Assembly: GCF_014652695.1 (NCBI RefSeq)
Contig: NZ_BMZH01000012.1
Span: 23,636-87,635, forward strand
DNA length: 64,000 nt
Reading direction: 5' to 3'
Source of the DNA: Algimonas arctica
GTDB taxonomy: Bacteria; Pseudomonadota; Alphaproteobacteria; Caulobacterales; Maricaulaceae
The position numbers were made by a program, and so were the translations under genes. Each line of letters begins with the position of its first letter. Position 1 is the stretch's first letter. This document shows positions 28,524 through 38,971 of the stretch, piece by piece. Under the pieces are notes generated by a model. It had not been told where the DNA came from, ran no database searches, and saw nothing but the letters and a program-made list of their open reading frames with translations.

Positions 28524-29668
28524 AGTTGGCCATCATGCCGACAACGCTGACCTCCCGGTCGCGGCGCTTTCTTCTGACGGAATGGTGGCGGTCGATTGAC
28601 CAACTCACCTTGATGTTGCTTCTGTGTTTACTTTGTGCGGGATTAGTTTTGTCCATGGCCGCGTCCCCCGCAGCGTCGCATCGCTTGGGTATTCAATCGC
28701 CATTTTTCTTCCTGTTTCGCCACGCCGTCTTTGCGATCGTGGGATTTTCAGGCGCGGTGGCCGTGTCGCTGTTCAACCCCACGGGCGCGCGGCGTATTGG
28801 CGTTTTGGCATTGATTGGTGCCATTGTCGTCATGATGGCGCTACCAACGATTGGGTATGAAGTGAAAGGGGCCGTGCGGTGGGTCAAGCTTGGCCCATTC
28901 TCCTTGCAACCCTCGGAATTCGCCAAACCCGCCTTCATTGTCTTTGCCGCTTGGATGTTTTCTGCGGCAAAACGGGACCCAAATGTTCCCGCTGTTTTGA
29001 TTGTTCTGGGTGTCTATGCCGCTTTAATTTTACTGCTCATCACGCAACCGGATTTTGGCCAATCGTTCTTGCTGACTCTATGTTTTGCTGCGGTCTTTTT
29101 CTTTGCTGGCATGTCGCTAGGCTGGCTGATTGTCATGTTGGGCGTGACGATGCTGGGGGCGTTTGGGGCCTATTTAGCCCTGCCGCATGTGCGGGCGCGG
29201 GTCTCGACATTCTTGTCGCCAGATCGATCCGATTCCTATCAGACGGACCGGGCCTTAGAGGCCATCGCGGGTGGGGGGTTCTTTGGTCGCGGACCGGGTG
29301 AGGGCGCCGTGAAATATTCGCTACCGGACGGGCATACAGATTTTATCTTTGCCGTCTCCGTCGAGGAATTCGGGTTTTTGATTAGTGCTCTGCTGATTGT
29401 ACTGATTGCGGCTTTTGTCGTGCGCGCTTTTTCCAATGCGCTGCGACTCAATGATCAATTCTGCCAACTGGCAACAGCGGGCCTCGCCACATTAATCGGT
29501 ATGCAGGCGATCATCAATTTGTTCGTCAATCTGAACATGGCCCCAAGCAAAGGCATGACCCTGCCGTTCATCTCTTACGGCGGGTCATCGATGTTATCGC
29601 TCTGCTTTACGGCGGGGCTGATCCTCGCATTCACGCGCCGCCGCCCCGGCGCTTATCGGACGAACTGA
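28520..29668 (+). CDS. ftsW: Lipid II polymerase FtsW (SEDS family)
   Basis: 382 residues and about ten membrane segments. SEDS signatures: GAVRWVKLGPFSLQPSEFAKPA in the middle, and NMAPSKGMTLPFISYGGSSM close to the C-terminus. It polymerises septal glycan strands together with FtsI. Start overlaps murD; the stop is 2 nt before the murG start. Confidence 0.96.
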   Translation: MKLAIMPTTLTSRSRRFLLTEWWRSIDQLTLMLLLCLLCAGLVLSMAASPAASHRLGIQSPFFFLFRHAVFAIVGFSGAVAVSLFNPTGARRIGVLALIGAIVVMMALPTIGYEVKGAVRWVKLGPFSLQPSEFAKPAFIVFAAWMFSAAKRDPNVPAVLIVLGVYAALILLLITQPDFGQSFLLTLCFAAVFFFAGMSLGWLIVMLGVTMLGAFGAYLALPHVRARVSTFLSPDRSDSYQTDRALEAIAGGGFFGRGPGEGAVKYSLPDGHTDFIFAVSVEEFGFLISALLIVLIAAFVVRAFSNALRLNDQFCQLATAGLATLIGMQAIINLFVNLNMAPSKGMTLPFISYGGSSMLSLCFTAGLILAFTRRRPGAYRTN

Positions 29669-29670
29669 TT

Positions 29671-30741
29671 ATGCGTGCCTTGCTCGCAGCCGGCGGGACC
29701 GGCGGCCATATGTTTCCTGCTCAGTCACTGTCAGAGGAACTGACGCGCCTCGGCTGGGAGTGCGCGATGATTACCGATGCGCGCGGGCGCAAACATGCCG
29801 GACGGATCAAAGCAGACCCGATTATTGAGGTCAAAGCCGCCTCTATATCCCCACGCCATCCAATCAAAGCCGTCCGCGGGACCTGGCAATTGGCTCAAGG
29901 TGTGCGGCAATCCAAAGCCTTTATGCGGGCGTGGAAACCGGATGTAGTCATCGGTTTCGGTGGCTATCCAAGTTTCCCGGCCCTGCGCGCCGCAGAGAGA
30001 CTCGGCATTGCGCGCGTAATCCATGAGCAGAACGCCGTGCTGGGTCGGGTGAACCGCGTGTTTGCGAAGAAGGCGACTGTGGTCGCGAGTGGGTTTGCGG
30101 ATTTAGCGAAACTCCCAGACGGCTCAAATCACCAGTTTATTGGTAATCCAATGCGGGACGCAATTTTAAAGGCGTCAAATAAGAGCGTCTCAGGCCCAGG
30201 AATAAATCTCGTCATTGTTGGCGGATCGCTTGGGGCGAACATCATTTCCGACGTCGTGCCTCAAGCTGTGGCGGCGCTCCCGGCCGAAATTCGAAAAATG
30301 ATGACTGTGACGCAACAGACAACGAAAACCCATCTCGACGCAGCGCAAAAACAATATGCTGACGCGGGCGTTGCGGCAACTTTGGACACGTTTTTCTCGG
30401 ATATCGAAGTTCACCTCGCCAAAGCCGACCTCATTATTGCGCGCGCGGGCGCGTCATCTGTCTCTGAAATCGCACTGATGGGAAAGCCCTCGATCCTTGT
30501 CCCGCTCGGCATTGCGATGGATGATCATCAAACCGCCAACGCAAAGGCGCTGGAACGCCTCGATGCCGCCAAAATTGTGCCTGAATCTGACTTCACCGTG
30601 GACCGACTGACACAGGTGTTGACGGAGATATTGAATGACACAGACTGGCTTGACCGCGCGGGTCGAAATGCGTCTAAGCTTGCCCGTCCAGACGCGTCGC
30701 GCGACTTGGCCGCGCTCGTCGTCTCAGCAGCTGGAAAATAA
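29671..30741 (+). CDS. murG: UDP-GlcNAc:undecaprenyl-PP-MurNAc-pentapeptide GlcNAc transferase
   Basis: 356 residues, GT28 family. N-terminal [14 protein letters not shown] is the lipid/UDP-sugar loop, [13 protein letters not shown] the acceptor segment, and [18 protein letters not shown] the UDP-GlcNAc site. Makes lipid II at the inner face of the membrane. Confidence 0.97.
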   Translation: MRALLAAGGTGGHMFPAQSLSEELTRLGWECAMITDARGRKHAGRIKADPIIEVKAASISPRHPIKAVRGTWQLAQGVRQSKAFMRAWKPDVVIGFGGYPSFPALRAAERLGIARVIHEQNAVLGRVNRVFAKKATVVASGFADLAKLPDGSNHQFIGNPMRDAILKASNKSVSGPGINLVIVGGSLGANIISDVVPQAVAALPAEIRKMMTVTQQTTKTHLDAAQKQYADAGVAATLDTFFSDIEVHLAKADLIIARAGASSVSEIALMGKPSILVPLGIAMDDHQTANAKALERLDAAKIVPESDFTVDRLTQVLTEILNDTDWLDRAGRNASKLARPDASRDLAALVVSAAGK

Positions 30742-30751
30742 TGTGACAGAT

Positions 30752-32164
30752 ATGTCTCCTAAGAACCTTGCGACCAAAGTCCCCTTCGATATGGGACCGA
30801 TCCATTTTGTCGGAATCGGCGGGATCGGCATGAGCGGGATTGCCGAAGTCATGCTTAACCTTGGCTATGCCGTGCAAGGGTCCGATATGCGCGAGAGCGC
30901 GATTACAGAGCGGCTTAAAGCCCTCGGCGCAACAATTTTTGTGGGTCAAAAAGCCGAACAAGTCGTTGGCGCAGGCGCCATCGTCATGAGCAGCGCCATT
31001 AAACAGGACAATCCCGAATTAGTCGAAGCCCGCGCCCGTGCCATTCCAGTTGTGCGCCGCGCCGAAATGCTGGCGGAATTGATGCGCCTGAAATGGACCG
31101 TCGCTGTCGGCGGGACGCACGGTAAGACGACAACGACAACGATGATTGCGGCCCTGCTCGAAGGTGGTGGACTTGATCCGACAGTCATCAACGGCGGCAT
31201 CATCAACGCTTATGGTTCCAACGCCAAATTGGGCTTGGGGAAATGGATGGTGGTGGAAGCGGACGAGAGCGATGGCTCTTTCCTCAAGCTGCTGCCGACA
31301 GTCGCTGTGGTCACCAATATCGATCCTGAACATATGGAACATTACGGTGAATTCGACACGCTTCGCGCCGCCTTTGACACATTTGTCGAAAACCTGCCGT
31401 TCTATGGCTTTGCGGTTCTGTGTACGGATCACCCTGAAGTGCAATCGCTCGTTGCCCGTGTCTCGGACCGCCGGATCATTACCTACGGTTTTAACCCGCA
31501 GGCCGACGTGCGCGCGGTTGATCTGAAACTGGAATCAACGGGAACGCGCTTTGATGTAGTATTTAGAGGTGAGGGCGGCGAAACACGGTGGCGTGATTTA
31601 TTCCTGCCGATGGCCGGAAAGCACAATACGCAAAATGTCCTGTCCGCGATTGCTGTGGCCCGAGAATTAGGCATGGATGAAGACGCGGTTCGCAAAGCGC
31701 TGACTGAATTTGGGGGCGTCAAACGTCGCTTTACGCCTGTCGGCAATTGGAATGGCGTCACGGTTATTGATGATTATGGCCATCACCCGGTCGAGATATC
31801 CGCTGTTCTCCAAGCCGCGCGGCAAGTCTGTGATGGGCGCGTCCATGCGGTGATGCAGCCGCACCGCTATTCACGACTGCGCGATCTTTTCGAAGACTTC
31901 TCAACCTGTTTCAACGATGCCGACACCGTTCGGATCGCCGATGTTTTCGCCGCCGGAGAAGCCCCTATTGACGGGGTTTCCGCGCCTGCATTGGTCGAAA
32001 GCCTTCGCAGCCACGGGCACCGCGAAGTGTCCCTGACAACCAAAGCCTCGCTGGCGGCGGATTTGAAAGACGATCTTGCTCCGGGCGATTTAATCGTTTG
32101 TCTCGGCGCCGGTGACATTACCTATTGGGCCGCGGGTCTGGCTGCGGCGCTCGACACGGTATGA
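30752..32164 (+). CDS. murC: UDP-N-acetylmuramate:L-alanine ligase
   Basis: The ATG at 30752 gives 470 residues. A GTG at 30743, 8 nt after a GGA, is an alternative; a start at 30635 inside murG is rejected. Motifs: [16 protein letters not shown] at the N-terminus, ATP loop [15 protein letters not shown], and YGHHPVEI with the PHRYSR segment. Commits UDP-MurNAc to the peptide branch by adding L-alanine. Confidence 0.96.
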   Translation: MSPKNLATKVPFDMGPIHFVGIGGIGMSGIAEVMLNLGYAVQGSDMRESAITERLKALGATIFVGQKAEQVVGAGAIVMSSAIKQDNPELVEARARAIPVVRRAEMLAELMRLKWTVAVGGTHGKTTTTTMIAALLEGGGLDPTVINGGIINAYGSNAKLGLGKWMVVEADESDGSFLKLLPTVAVVTNIDPEHMEHYGEFDTLRAAFDTFVENLPFYGFAVLCTDHPEVQSLVARVSDRRIITYGFNPQADVRAVDLKLESTGTRFDVVFRGEGGETRWRDLFLPMAGKHNTQNVLSAIAVARELGMDEDAVRKALTEFGGVKRRFTPVGNWNGVTVIDDYGHHPVEISAVLQAARQVCDGRVHAVMQPHRYSRLRDLFEDFSTCFNDADTVRIADVFAAGEAPIDGVSAPALVESLRSHGHREVSLTTKASLAADLKDDLAPGDLIVCLGAGDITYWAAGLAAALDTV

Positions 32165-33057
32165 GCCTGATTGATCAGATGCCGCGTGTGCGGGGCTCTT
32201 TGAAAGCCAACGTCCCGCTTGCGCCCTATAGCTGGTTACGGGTGGGCGGTCCGGCGGATGTGTTTTTCATGCCGAAGGACGAAGCAGATTTGGCGCTGTT
32301 TTTATCGTCCATCGATCCCGCAATCCCTGTCACAGTTTTAGGGGTCGCATCGAATACGCTAGTTAGAGATGGCGGGATCGATGGCATTGTTATTCGATTG
32401 GGGCCCGCTTTTGGAACAGTAGAAACAGAGGGACTTCGCCTCACGGCCGGGGCAGCCGCTTTAGACGCGCGGGTCGCGAAGACCGCCGCCGCCGCTGGCA
32501 TCGCTGGGCTTGAATTTTACGCTGGCGTTCCCGGCACGATTGGCGGTGCACTGCGGATGAACGCGGGCTGTTACGGGACAGAGACGAGAGATGTTTTGGT
32601 CGATGTCGTGGCCATTGACCGGCGGGGCCGGCGGGTCGTTTTGTCTAATAAGGATATGCACTATACTTATCGCAAAAGCGGGGCGTCGCCCGACCTGATT
32701 TTCACATCGGCGACATTCGAAGGCACGGCTGATAAGCCTGCGGCCATCAAAGCTCGGATGGACGACATCACGAGTAAACGCGAAGGTTCGCAACCTATTC
32801 GGTCCAAAACGGGCGGGTCTACTTTTAAAAACCCAGACGGTCACTCGGCGTGGAAAGTCATTGATGCTGCCGGGATGCGCGGCTTTCGCGTCGGTGGCGC
32901 GCAAATGAGCGAACAACATTGTAATTTTATGATCAATGCAGACAATGCAACGGCGGCGGACCTCGAAACACTGGGCGAAACTGTGCGGGCGAAGGTCTTT
33001 GAGACACAGGGCATTTCCCTTGATTGGGAAGTGCGCCGGATTGGACGGTCCCGATGA
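32161..33057 (+). CDS. murB: UDP-N-acetylenolpyruvoylglucosamine reductase
   Basis: 298 residues from the ATG that overlaps the murC stop. FAD-binding segments [10 protein letters not shown] and [15 protein letters not shown], the YTYRKS loop and the TGGSTFKNP motif with its catalytic serine are present. It reduces enolpyruvyl-UDP-GlcNAc to UDP-MurNAc. ATGA overlap with ddl. Confidence 0.96.
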   Translation: MSLIDQMPRVRGSLKANVPLAPYSWLRVGGPADVFFMPKDEADLALFLSSIDPAIPVTVLGVASNTLVRDGGIDGIVIRLGPAFGTVETEGLRLTAGAAALDARVAKTAAAAGIAGLEFYAGVPGTIGGALRMNAGCYGTETRDVLVDVVAIDRRGRRVVLSNKDMHYTYRKSGASPDLIFTSATFEGTADKPAAIKARMDDITSKREGSQPIRSKTGGSTFKNPDGHSAWKVIDAAGMRGFRVGGAQMSEQHCNFMINADNATAADLETLGETVRAKVFETQGISLDWEVRRIGRSR

Positions 33058-34043
33058 AAGTCGCAGTTCTAAAAGGTGGGATTTCTGCAGAGCGCGAGGT
33101 CAGCCTTGTGAGTGGTGCGGCCTGTGCCGCGGCTTTACGCGGGGAAGGTTATACGGTCGTTGAAATCGACGCGCATCCCGACACGATTGTGGCAGATTTA
33201 AAGCGCGTTGCGCCGGATGTTGTGTTCAATGGTCTGCACGGCGACTGGGGCGAAGACGGTGAAGTCCAAGGCATCTTAGAGCAGTTACAGCTGCCCTATA
33301 CGCATTCGGGCGTTGCGGCCTCAAAGCTGGCGATGAACAAGGCTTGGGCTAAGGACATCTTTGCTTTGCATGGAGTGACAGTGCCACAGGGCCGGGTGGA
33401 GACACGCGCCAGAATTGGGGCCGGAGGCATCCTGCCAACGCCGTATGTGGTCAAACCAAATGGATCAGGCAGTTCAGCTTCTGTCTATATTGTGACTGAA
33501 GAAACACCGGCGCTGCTTGCGACAATGCGAGATGATGAAGGTTTGGGCGATGCGCCCGTGATCGAGCCCTTCATACCAGGCCGCGAACTGACCGTGTCCG
33601 TGATCGGTGGTAAGGCCTTGTGCGTGACTGAAATCGTGCCGCAAGGAGAATGGTATGATTATGAGGCGAAATATGTCGCCGGTGGCTCGCGCCATATCGT
33701 CAATGTGCCTTTGCCAGAGGGTGTGACGGAACTCGCTTTACGCAATGCAGAAATCGCGCACCGCGCGCTGGGATGTAGCGGTGTTACCCGGGCTGACTTC
33801 CGTCTGAATGATACGAACTGGTCAAATAGCGCAGATAAAAACCAATCAGAAATGGATGTGGTAAATGGATTGGTAATGCTTGAGGTCAATACTCAGCCGG
33901 GAATGACTCCGACGTCGTTGGTGCCCGAACAATGTCAAAGCCACGGAATGAGCTTTGGGGCACTCTGTCGGTGGATGGTTGAGGATGCAACATGGCCAAG
34001 AACGCCAAAAAACCAACAAAAGTTAGACGCGTTAGCCCCTTAA
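33054..34043 (+). CDS. ddl: D-alanine--D-alanine ligase
   Basis: 329 residues from the ATG that overlaps the murB stop. ATP-grasp fold: [27 protein letters not shown] and [18 protein letters not shown] are the expected substrate, ATP and Mg sites. Supplies D-Ala-D-Ala to MurF. Its 3' end overlaps the ftsQ start by 52 nt, the largest overlap in the cluster. Confidence 0.96.
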   Translation: MKVAVLKGGISAEREVSLVSGAACAAALRGEGYTVVEIDAHPDTIVADLKRVAPDVVFNGLHGDWGEDGEVQGILEQLQLPYTHSGVAASKLAMNKAWAKDIFALHGVTVPQGRVETRARIGAGGILPTPYVVKPNGSGSSASVYIVTEETPALLATMRDDEGLGDAPVIEPFIPGRELTVSVIGGKALCVTEIVPQGEWYDYEAKYVAGGSRHIVNVPLPEGVTELALRNAEIAHRALGCSGVTRADFRLNDTNWSNSADKNQSEMDVVNGLVMLEVNTQPGMTPTSLVPEQCQSHGMSFGALCRWMVEDATWPRTPKNQQKLDALAP

Positions 34044-34867
34044 AGCCGGGCTTGAGCGGCGCTTCACGCTTGGTCCAATCTCGCGTACACGCCGGCATGC
34101 GTGCGGCCACACTGTCGCGCTCATCCATGCTGCGCTTTAGTGCTTCTGTTCTGTTCGTATTTTTCGCCTTGGCTTTCGTCGCGCTATGGCTTGGCGGTCA
34201 TCTGTCTGTCGTGCGTGACAATGTCGACGCTTTTAAACGCAACCAATTGATGGCCATGGGATTCACGGTCGAACGGATTGATGTGACGGGCGAGGGACGG
34301 TTGAACGAAGCGGATGTGCGCGCGGCCGTCGGGATTTATGAAGGGGATTACTTCTTTGGCGCAGATTTACGCCGCGCTCAGAGCAATACAGAGAGCTTGC
34401 CGTGGGTTGACCGGGCCGTCGTTCGACGCCTTTGGCCCAACCGCATTGTTGTGCAGCTGGTCGAAACGGCGCCTTACGCGCTCTATCAAAAAGATGGCCA
34501 GCTCCACCTAACAGCCTATGACGGTGAAATCATCGCCCCCTACGATCCTGAAGCCGGTGACCTTCCGTCGGATTTACGCCTCTTTATCGGCGACGATGCG
34601 GCGCAGCATGCGCAATCGATCAGCGAGACCTTGCAACATCACCCGGCCGTCTGGGCGGATACGGATGTTCTGACGCGTTATCCATCGGGACGATGGGATG
34701 TGACGTTCCGGGATGGCCGTGTCTTACGTCTGCCTCTGACGGACTTGGACGCGGCATTGCGCCGTTTTGTAGCCCTCAAGACTCACACAACCACGCGTTA
34801 TGCGATCGTCGATTTGCGTCTGGCGGATCGAATGACGCTCACCCCTGCATATCCGATTGACGCGTGA
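33992..34867 (+). CDS. ftsQ: Cell division protein FtsQ
   Basis: 291 residues. A basic cytoplasmic N-terminus of about 45 residues, one transmembrane helix (about 48-70), a POTRA domain (VERIDVTGEGRLNEADVRAAV), then the FtsQ beta domain with VDRAVVRRLWPNRIVVQLVE. The ATG at 33992 is preceded by GAGG. Partner of FtsL and FtsB in the divisome. Confidence 0.92.
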   Translation: MAKNAKKPTKVRRVSPLKPGLSGASRLVQSRVHAGMRAATLSRSSMLRFSASVLFVFFALAFVALWLGGHLSVVRDNVDAFKRNQLMAMGFTVERIDVTGEGRLNEADVRAAVGIYEGDYFFGADLRRAQSNTESLPWVDRAVVRRLWPNRIVVQLVETAPYALYQKDGQLHLTAYDGEIIAPYDPEAGDLPSDLRLFIGDDAAQHAQSISETLQHHPAVWADTDVLTRYPSGRWDVTFRDGRVLRLPLTDLDAALRRFVALKTHTTTRYAIVDLRLADRMTLTPAYPIDA

Positions 34868-36123
34868 ACGCGCGTAGCTCCGACACGGTTTGCGTTATCG
34901 ACATCGGGTCGAGCAAAGTCGTCTGCCTGATTGGTCGGCGTGACCCTGCGTTGGGCGTCCGTTTACTCGGGAGCGGGACCGCCGTGAGCCGGGGCGTCAA
35001 AGGGGGCGCTGTTGTTGATCTTGATGCGGCCGAACAAGGTATTCGCCAAGCCGTCGAAAAAGCTGAGCGTGCGGCAGGCGTGTCGGTTCACGGTGTTATC
35101 GTGAATGTCGGCCTCCGATCTTTATCTTCGCGGCATTTGCGCGTTCAAACTGAATTTGCCTCCGGGGCCATTGCAGACCGGGATTTAAAACGTGTCATTG
35201 GCTCGTCCTTGTCAGAACTTTCTGAGCCTGATTATGCGATCCTGCACGCGATTCCGCGTGATTGGGAAGTGGACGGCGAAACGGGTATTCGCGATCCGCG
35301 CGGTATGTTCGGACAGCGCCTTGGTGTGGACATGCATTTCGTGACCGCTGGGATCGGCCCTTTGCGAAATCTCGCCCATTGTATCGAGCGCTGCCATCTC
35401 AGCCTGCGTAGTGTTGCGGTGAGTCCCTATGCGGCGGCGCAGTCCGTTCTCACAGAAGATGAGCGGGATTTGGGTGTGACGCTGATTGATTTGGGCGCAG
35501 GCCTGACAACGGTGGCTGTCTTTCGCGATAATACGCTCATCCATGTCGATGCGCTGGGTGTCGGTGGCCGCAACGTTACGGCAGACATTGCGCACGGGTT
35601 GAACACACCGTTGGAAGCGGCGGAACGGATCAAACTCTTTTATGGATCTGCGCTCCACGGCGCGCGCGATGAGTTTGAACAAATTCCTTGCCCGCCTGTT
35701 GGCGCGATGGATGAGCTGCAACATGCACCGCGATCACGCCTCACATCAATCATTCGCGCACGAACCGAAGAGACAATGAAACTCGTCCAAAATCGGCTCA
35801 TTGATGCGGGTCTTGATATTTACTCGGGTCGTCAGATCGTTCTGACGGGCGGTGCCGCGCAACTTTCGGGTCTGCGGGAACTGACGGAACTGGTGTTTAA
35901 TAAAAGTGTACGGATCGGCTCACCCCACGGTGTCTTTGGCTTGTCAGACGCACAAGACGGACCGGATTTCGCCGTGGCCGCAGGATTGCTCCGGCACGCG
36001 TTTGAACAGACGGGAGAGGCGGTTTCCGGCCCCCCTGACTTGTCTGGCCGTCGCTACCAAAACTCCCGATACACCGGGAACGCCTTGATGCGATCAGTGC
36101 AATGGTTGCGGGAAAATTTCTAA
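34864..36123 (+). CDS. ftsA: Cell division protein FtsA
   Basis: 419 residues from a GTG that overlaps the ftsQ TGA. Actin-like ATPase: the phosphate-1 motif VIDIGSSKV, phosphate-2 LIDLGAGLTTVAVF, and an adenosine motif IVLTGGAAQLSGL. The last residues, RSVQWLRENF, form the membrane-targeting amphipathic helix. FtsA tethers FtsZ to the membrane, yet ftsZ does not follow; the next gene is an unrelated DUF817 protein. Confidence 0.96.
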   Translation: MNARSSDTVCVIDIGSSKVVCLIGRRDPALGVRLLGSGTAVSRGVKGGAVVDLDAAEQGIRQAVEKAERAAGVSVHGVIVNVGLRSLSSRHLRVQTEFASGAIADRDLKRVIGSSLSELSEPDYAILHAIPRDWEVDGETGIRDPRGMFGQRLGVDMHFVTAGIGPLRNLAHCIERCHLSLRSVAVSPYAAAQSVLTEDERDLGVTLIDLGAGLTTVAVFRDNTLIHVDALGVGGRNVTADIAHGLNTPLEAAERIKLFYGSALHGARDEFEQIPCPPVGAMDELQHAPRSRLTSIIRARTEETMKLVQNRLIDAGLDIYSGRQIVLTGGAAQLSGLRELTELVFNKSVRIGSPHGVFGLSDAQDGPDFAVAAGLLRHAFEQTGEAVSGPPDLSGRRYQNSRYTGNALMRSVQWLRENF

Positions 36124-36154
36124 TCTGACTCAACCAAACGACACAGAGCTGCCG

Positions 36155-36985
36155 TTGATCCTTTGGCTGCAGGACAAACGAGACGACTGGCGACACCGCT
36201 TTGTGCGGGGGCCTTATACGCGGGCATTCTTTGAATTTGTTAGTTTCGGCGTCAAACAGGCCTGGGCCTGCCTCTTTGGCGGGTTGATGCTGGGCTTACT
36301 GCTTGGAACGTATCTGTTCTATCCTGAGACCGCCGCCCTTGCGCGCTATGACTTCATCACGATTGTTGCGGTTTTAATCCAATTAGGGATGCTTCTGTTC
36401 CGGTTGGAAACTTGGGACGAAGCCAAAGTTATATTTATTTTCCATGCGGTAGGGACGGTTATGGAACTGTTTAAGACGCAGGTGGGAAGTTGGACCTATC
36501 CAGAACCCGCGATGTTGCGGATTATGGAGGTCCCTCTGTTTACGGGCTTTATGTATGCCTGCGTCGGGAGTTATATTGCCCGGGTCTGGCGGTTGTTCGA
36601 TTTCCAATTCATCCGATTTCCACCGCTGTGGGCGCAGGCATGGTTGGCCGTCGCGATTTACGTAAATTTTTTCACGCACCATTATTTTATGGATGTCCGC
36701 ATTCTGCTCTTCGGGATTGCGGCTCTCCTTTATGGACCATCAATCATCCGGTTTCGTCCGGATTTTACGTATCGATGGATGCCGCTACTGCTGGGATTGT
36801 TGCTGGTTGCGCTGTTCATCTGGTTTGCTGAAAACATCGCGACATTTGCCCGCGCTTGGACGTGCCCAAGCCAAGAAACAGGCTGGCATCTTGTCAGCTT
36901 TGAAAAGTTTGGATCATGGTTCTTGCTGATGATTATCAGCTTCGTTCTAGTTGCGGCTGTTCAGTTTCGGTCAAAGCCCGAATGA
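36155..36985 (+). CDS. DUF817 integral membrane protein
   Basis: About 276 residues with seven or eight hydrophobic segments and many Trp/Phe residues; matches the DUF817 family in length and in features such as FHAVGTVMELFKT and NFFTHHYFMD. The start is uncertain: TTG at 36155 has no good ribosome site, and the frame is open further upstream into the end of ftsA. Function unknown. It occupies the position ftsZ normally takes. Its last 15 nt overlap the convergent MipA-type gene. Confidence 0.72.
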   Translation: MILWLQDKRDDWRHRFVRGPYTRAFFEFVSFGVKQAWACLFGGLMLGLLLGTYLFYPETAALARYDFITIVAVLIQLGMLLFRLETWDEAKVIFIFHAVGTVMELFKTQVGSWTYPEPAMLRIMEVPLFTGFMYACVGSYIARVWRLFDFQFIRFPPLWAQAWLAVAIYVNFFTHHYFMDVRILLFGIAALLYGPSIIRFRPDFTYRWMPLLLGLLLVALFIWFAENIATFARAWTCPSQETGWHLVSFEKFGSWFLLMIISFVLVAAVQFRSKPE

Positions 36986-37768
36986 ACGTGAAATCCCGAG
37001 CAACATAAAGACGTCTGATGTCGTCCCGTCGGGCGCTTGTAAGATCGGGCTCTCGCGATAATCACCAATATATTCGCGGTAAGACACGATGCCGTTGAGC
37101 TGCCAGCGGTCGTCCAATTCATACCAGCCGAGCAAGCTCACCGATGCGCGGTGAAAACCATTGCCAAGGTCATATTGCGGTAGACCAGAGGCGGCGGCTT
37201 GCTGCGCTGTGACGCCGTAGATTGTCTGCGTGTAGCGTTCATCTGCCCAGCTTAAGGTGAGGGCCGGTTGAATGGCGAGTTTGTCGACGAGGAGGCCTGC
37301 GGGAATGTAAGTGCCGAGAGAAATGTCCGCATTAAACCCGTCGTGGCCATCAATGACGTCCTGCCCGGCATCAATACGAAGGCCAAGGACGCCGTAGGTC
37401 GCGCGTAAAAAGCCTCCCGCCAGCAAACTCGCGCTAATGTCCTCAAACCCTGTTAGGGTTGGACTATCCGCACTGTCGCGTCCGAAATCAAAGGCGGCTC
37501 GCGGACCGGCTTTGAGTGACCAGTTGCCCGGTCCTTGGCCTGTACCAATGTCGATGACAGGATAGGCCAGCGACAGACCGGATAATTCGAACCCGGCAAT
37601 ATCGTCAAAGCTAATCAGGGGGAGGACGCGAAGATCATAATCAGCAGAACCTGCATATTCAGGCGTATACAGCAGCGTTCCGCCGATCCGGATGTTGCGG
37701 TCGTCGCTTGCGAAGGCGGCGCTTGGAAATGCCACTGCAGTTAAGAATAGGGCTGTGATAAAGCGCAT
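36971..37768 (-). CDS. MipA/OmpV family outer-membrane protein
   Basis: The ATG at 37768 gives a clear Sec signal (MRFITALFLTAVAFPSAAFA, cleavage about residue 20); an in-frame ATG at 37783 would add five residues. The mature part of about 245 residues is built of short alternating beta strands and ends in GISRSFGL, with a terminal hydrophobic pattern suited to BAM insertion. The MipA/OmpV family includes MltA-interacting scaffolds and small porins. Exact role unknown. Confidence 0.78.
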   Translation of the reverse strand: MRFITALFLTAVAFPSAAFASDDRNIRIGGTLLYTPEYAGSADYDLRVLPLISFDDIAGFELSGLSLAYPVIDIGTGQGPGNWSLKAGPRAAFDFGRDSADSPTLTGFEDISASLLAGGFLRATYGVLGLRIDAGQDVIDGHDGFNADISLGTYIPAGLLVDKLAIQPALTLSWADERYTQTIYGVTAQQAAASGLPQYDLGNGFHRASVSLLGWYELDDRWQLNGIVSYREYIGDYRESPILQAPDGTTSDVFMLLGISRSFGL

Positions 37769-37812
37769 TGAGGGTCCAACCATAAGTCAGCGCGAGGGCT
37801 GTTTCGTCTATA

Positions 37813-38070
37813 TTACGATTTAGACGCGCTAATGGGTTTCACCTTCACAACAAAAGACATGACTTTTTCGTCAGACATCTCGCAGGGTTTTAGCTGCGCG
37901 CCAGATTTCAAGCGGTAGAGATTGCCGCTGATCCGATCCGTGCCGCCAAGCGCTTCTGCCCAGAGCCAAGCTTGACGTCCGTCAGCGCGTTCTGTGCGGG
38001 TGACACCGTAGCGCTGCCCTTCATAGACGCCGTCAAAGTTACCGAGGGGAAGGGCGTCCCACGCGGACAA
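37813..38070 (-). CDS. Small conserved protein, last gene of the ArsR cassette
   Basis: 85 residues from a TTG at 38070 preceded by AAGTGGA; no in-frame ATG exists upstream. It resembles small alphaproteobacterial proteins often labelled peptide methionine sulfoxide reductase, sharing the YEGQRYGVTR, GGTDRISGNLYRL and LKPCEMSDEKV pattern, but it lacks MsrA or MsrB motifs, so that label should not be trusted. Lies 11 nt after the VOC gene stop in the same operon. Confidence 0.65.
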   Translation of the reverse strand: MSAWDALPLGNFDGVYEGQRYGVTRTERADGRQAWLWAEALGGTDRISGNLYRLKSGAQLKPCEMSDEKVMSFVVKVKPISASKS

Positions 38071-38081
38071 AACGCGTCCAC

Positions 38082-38474
38082 TTAAATGCGCCAGTCTGGG
38101 AATCGACGTGCACGTCCGGCTTTAAACAGTCGGATGCGATTGCCAGCGGGATCAAGGATATCCGCTTCTTCCCACGCATAAGACTTCATTTCAGGCGGCG
38201 AAAGCGGCGTGAGATCGGTCGCTTTTAAATACGCGTCCAAATCATCTAGTTCAAAATAGATGAGCGGCCCGTCGGCGGCGGTCCATCCGTCCTCAACAGC
38301 GTGCAGTGACAGTGTCGCAGGTTCTCCGCCATCCGGGGGGTTAGGAAATTCGAACCGGACATACCGCGGCGCACTATCGACGATCAACGTCAGGCCGAGG
38401 CGTTGATAAAACGAAATGCTCTCCGCCATATCTATGGCGCCGAGCGTGACTTGGTTGAGTCGTAGGCCGTTCAT
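38082..38474 (-). CDS. VOC (glyoxalase/bleomycin resistance) family protein
   Basis: 130 residues with two beta-alpha-beta-beta-beta halves: it starts NGLRLNQVTLGAIDMAESISFYQRLGL and ends with ADILDPAGNRIRLFKAG, the classic vicinal-oxygen-chelate ends. The role may be detoxification or resistance. Start overlaps the SRPBCC gene stop by 4 nt; third gene of the ArsR-led operon. Confidence 0.82.
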   Translation of the reverse strand: MNGLRLNQVTLGAIDMAESISFYQRLGLTLIVDSAPRYVRFEFPNPPDGGEPATLSLHAVEDGWTAADGPLIYFELDDLDAYLKATDLTPLSPPEMKSYAWEEADILDPAGNRIRLFKAGRARRFPDWRI

Positions 38475-38971
38475 GTGGTGAGCTCCTGTTTGCTATTGTC
38501 CCATTGGTCATCTGAGAGAGGTTTCCCCGTTTCCAGCAAGGATTTCAGGTTAGACAGAACAGCCGGCCAGCCTTGGGTGACGCCTTTATGCATAACGGAG
38601 TCTATGTTGAGTTTGCTATGGGTCACAGTGAGTTTCGTGTCCGGCCCAAGCGCAAGCAACTCGTAAGTGACGACAGACGGGGTTGGTTCTTCCATTTTAC
38701 TGCCGTCTGCCCCGTTCCATGTGACAACAAGTTTGTGTGGCGGATCGGACTCAAGCACCTGTCCATGTACATCGACGATGTTGCTGTCATCGGCGCGTTG
38801 ATGCTGCCATATAGATCCAACCGTCCAATCTGACTTATTGTGATGACCCCAGTATTTTTCGGTGAGTTCTTTCTGGATCAGCCCATTCCAAACGGTCTCG
38901 GCTCTAGCAGCGATATAGAGTGTGTAGACGAAATCGGGCGCGTCCCCATTGGGTGTGTCATCATAGGCCAT
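38471..38971 (-). CDS. SRPBCC (AHSA1-like) family protein
   Basis: 166 residues. The pattern VYTLYIAARAETVWNGLIQKE at the N-terminus and WEHHNKSDW-like hydrophobic cavity segments are typical of START/Bet v1-type AHSA1-domain proteins, which bind small hydrophobic ligands. In many bacteria this family is encoded with an ArsR repressor, as here (11-nt overlap with the regulator gene). The ligand is unknown. Confidence 0.82.
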   Translation of the reverse strand: MAYDDTPNGDAPDFVYTLYIAARAETVWNGLIQKELTEKYWGHHNKSDWTVGSIWQHQRADDSNIVDVHGQVLESDPPHKLVVTWNGADGSKMEEPTPSVVTYELLALGPDTKLTVTHSKLNIDSVMHKGVTQGWPAVLSNLKSLLETGKPLSDDQWDNSKQELTT

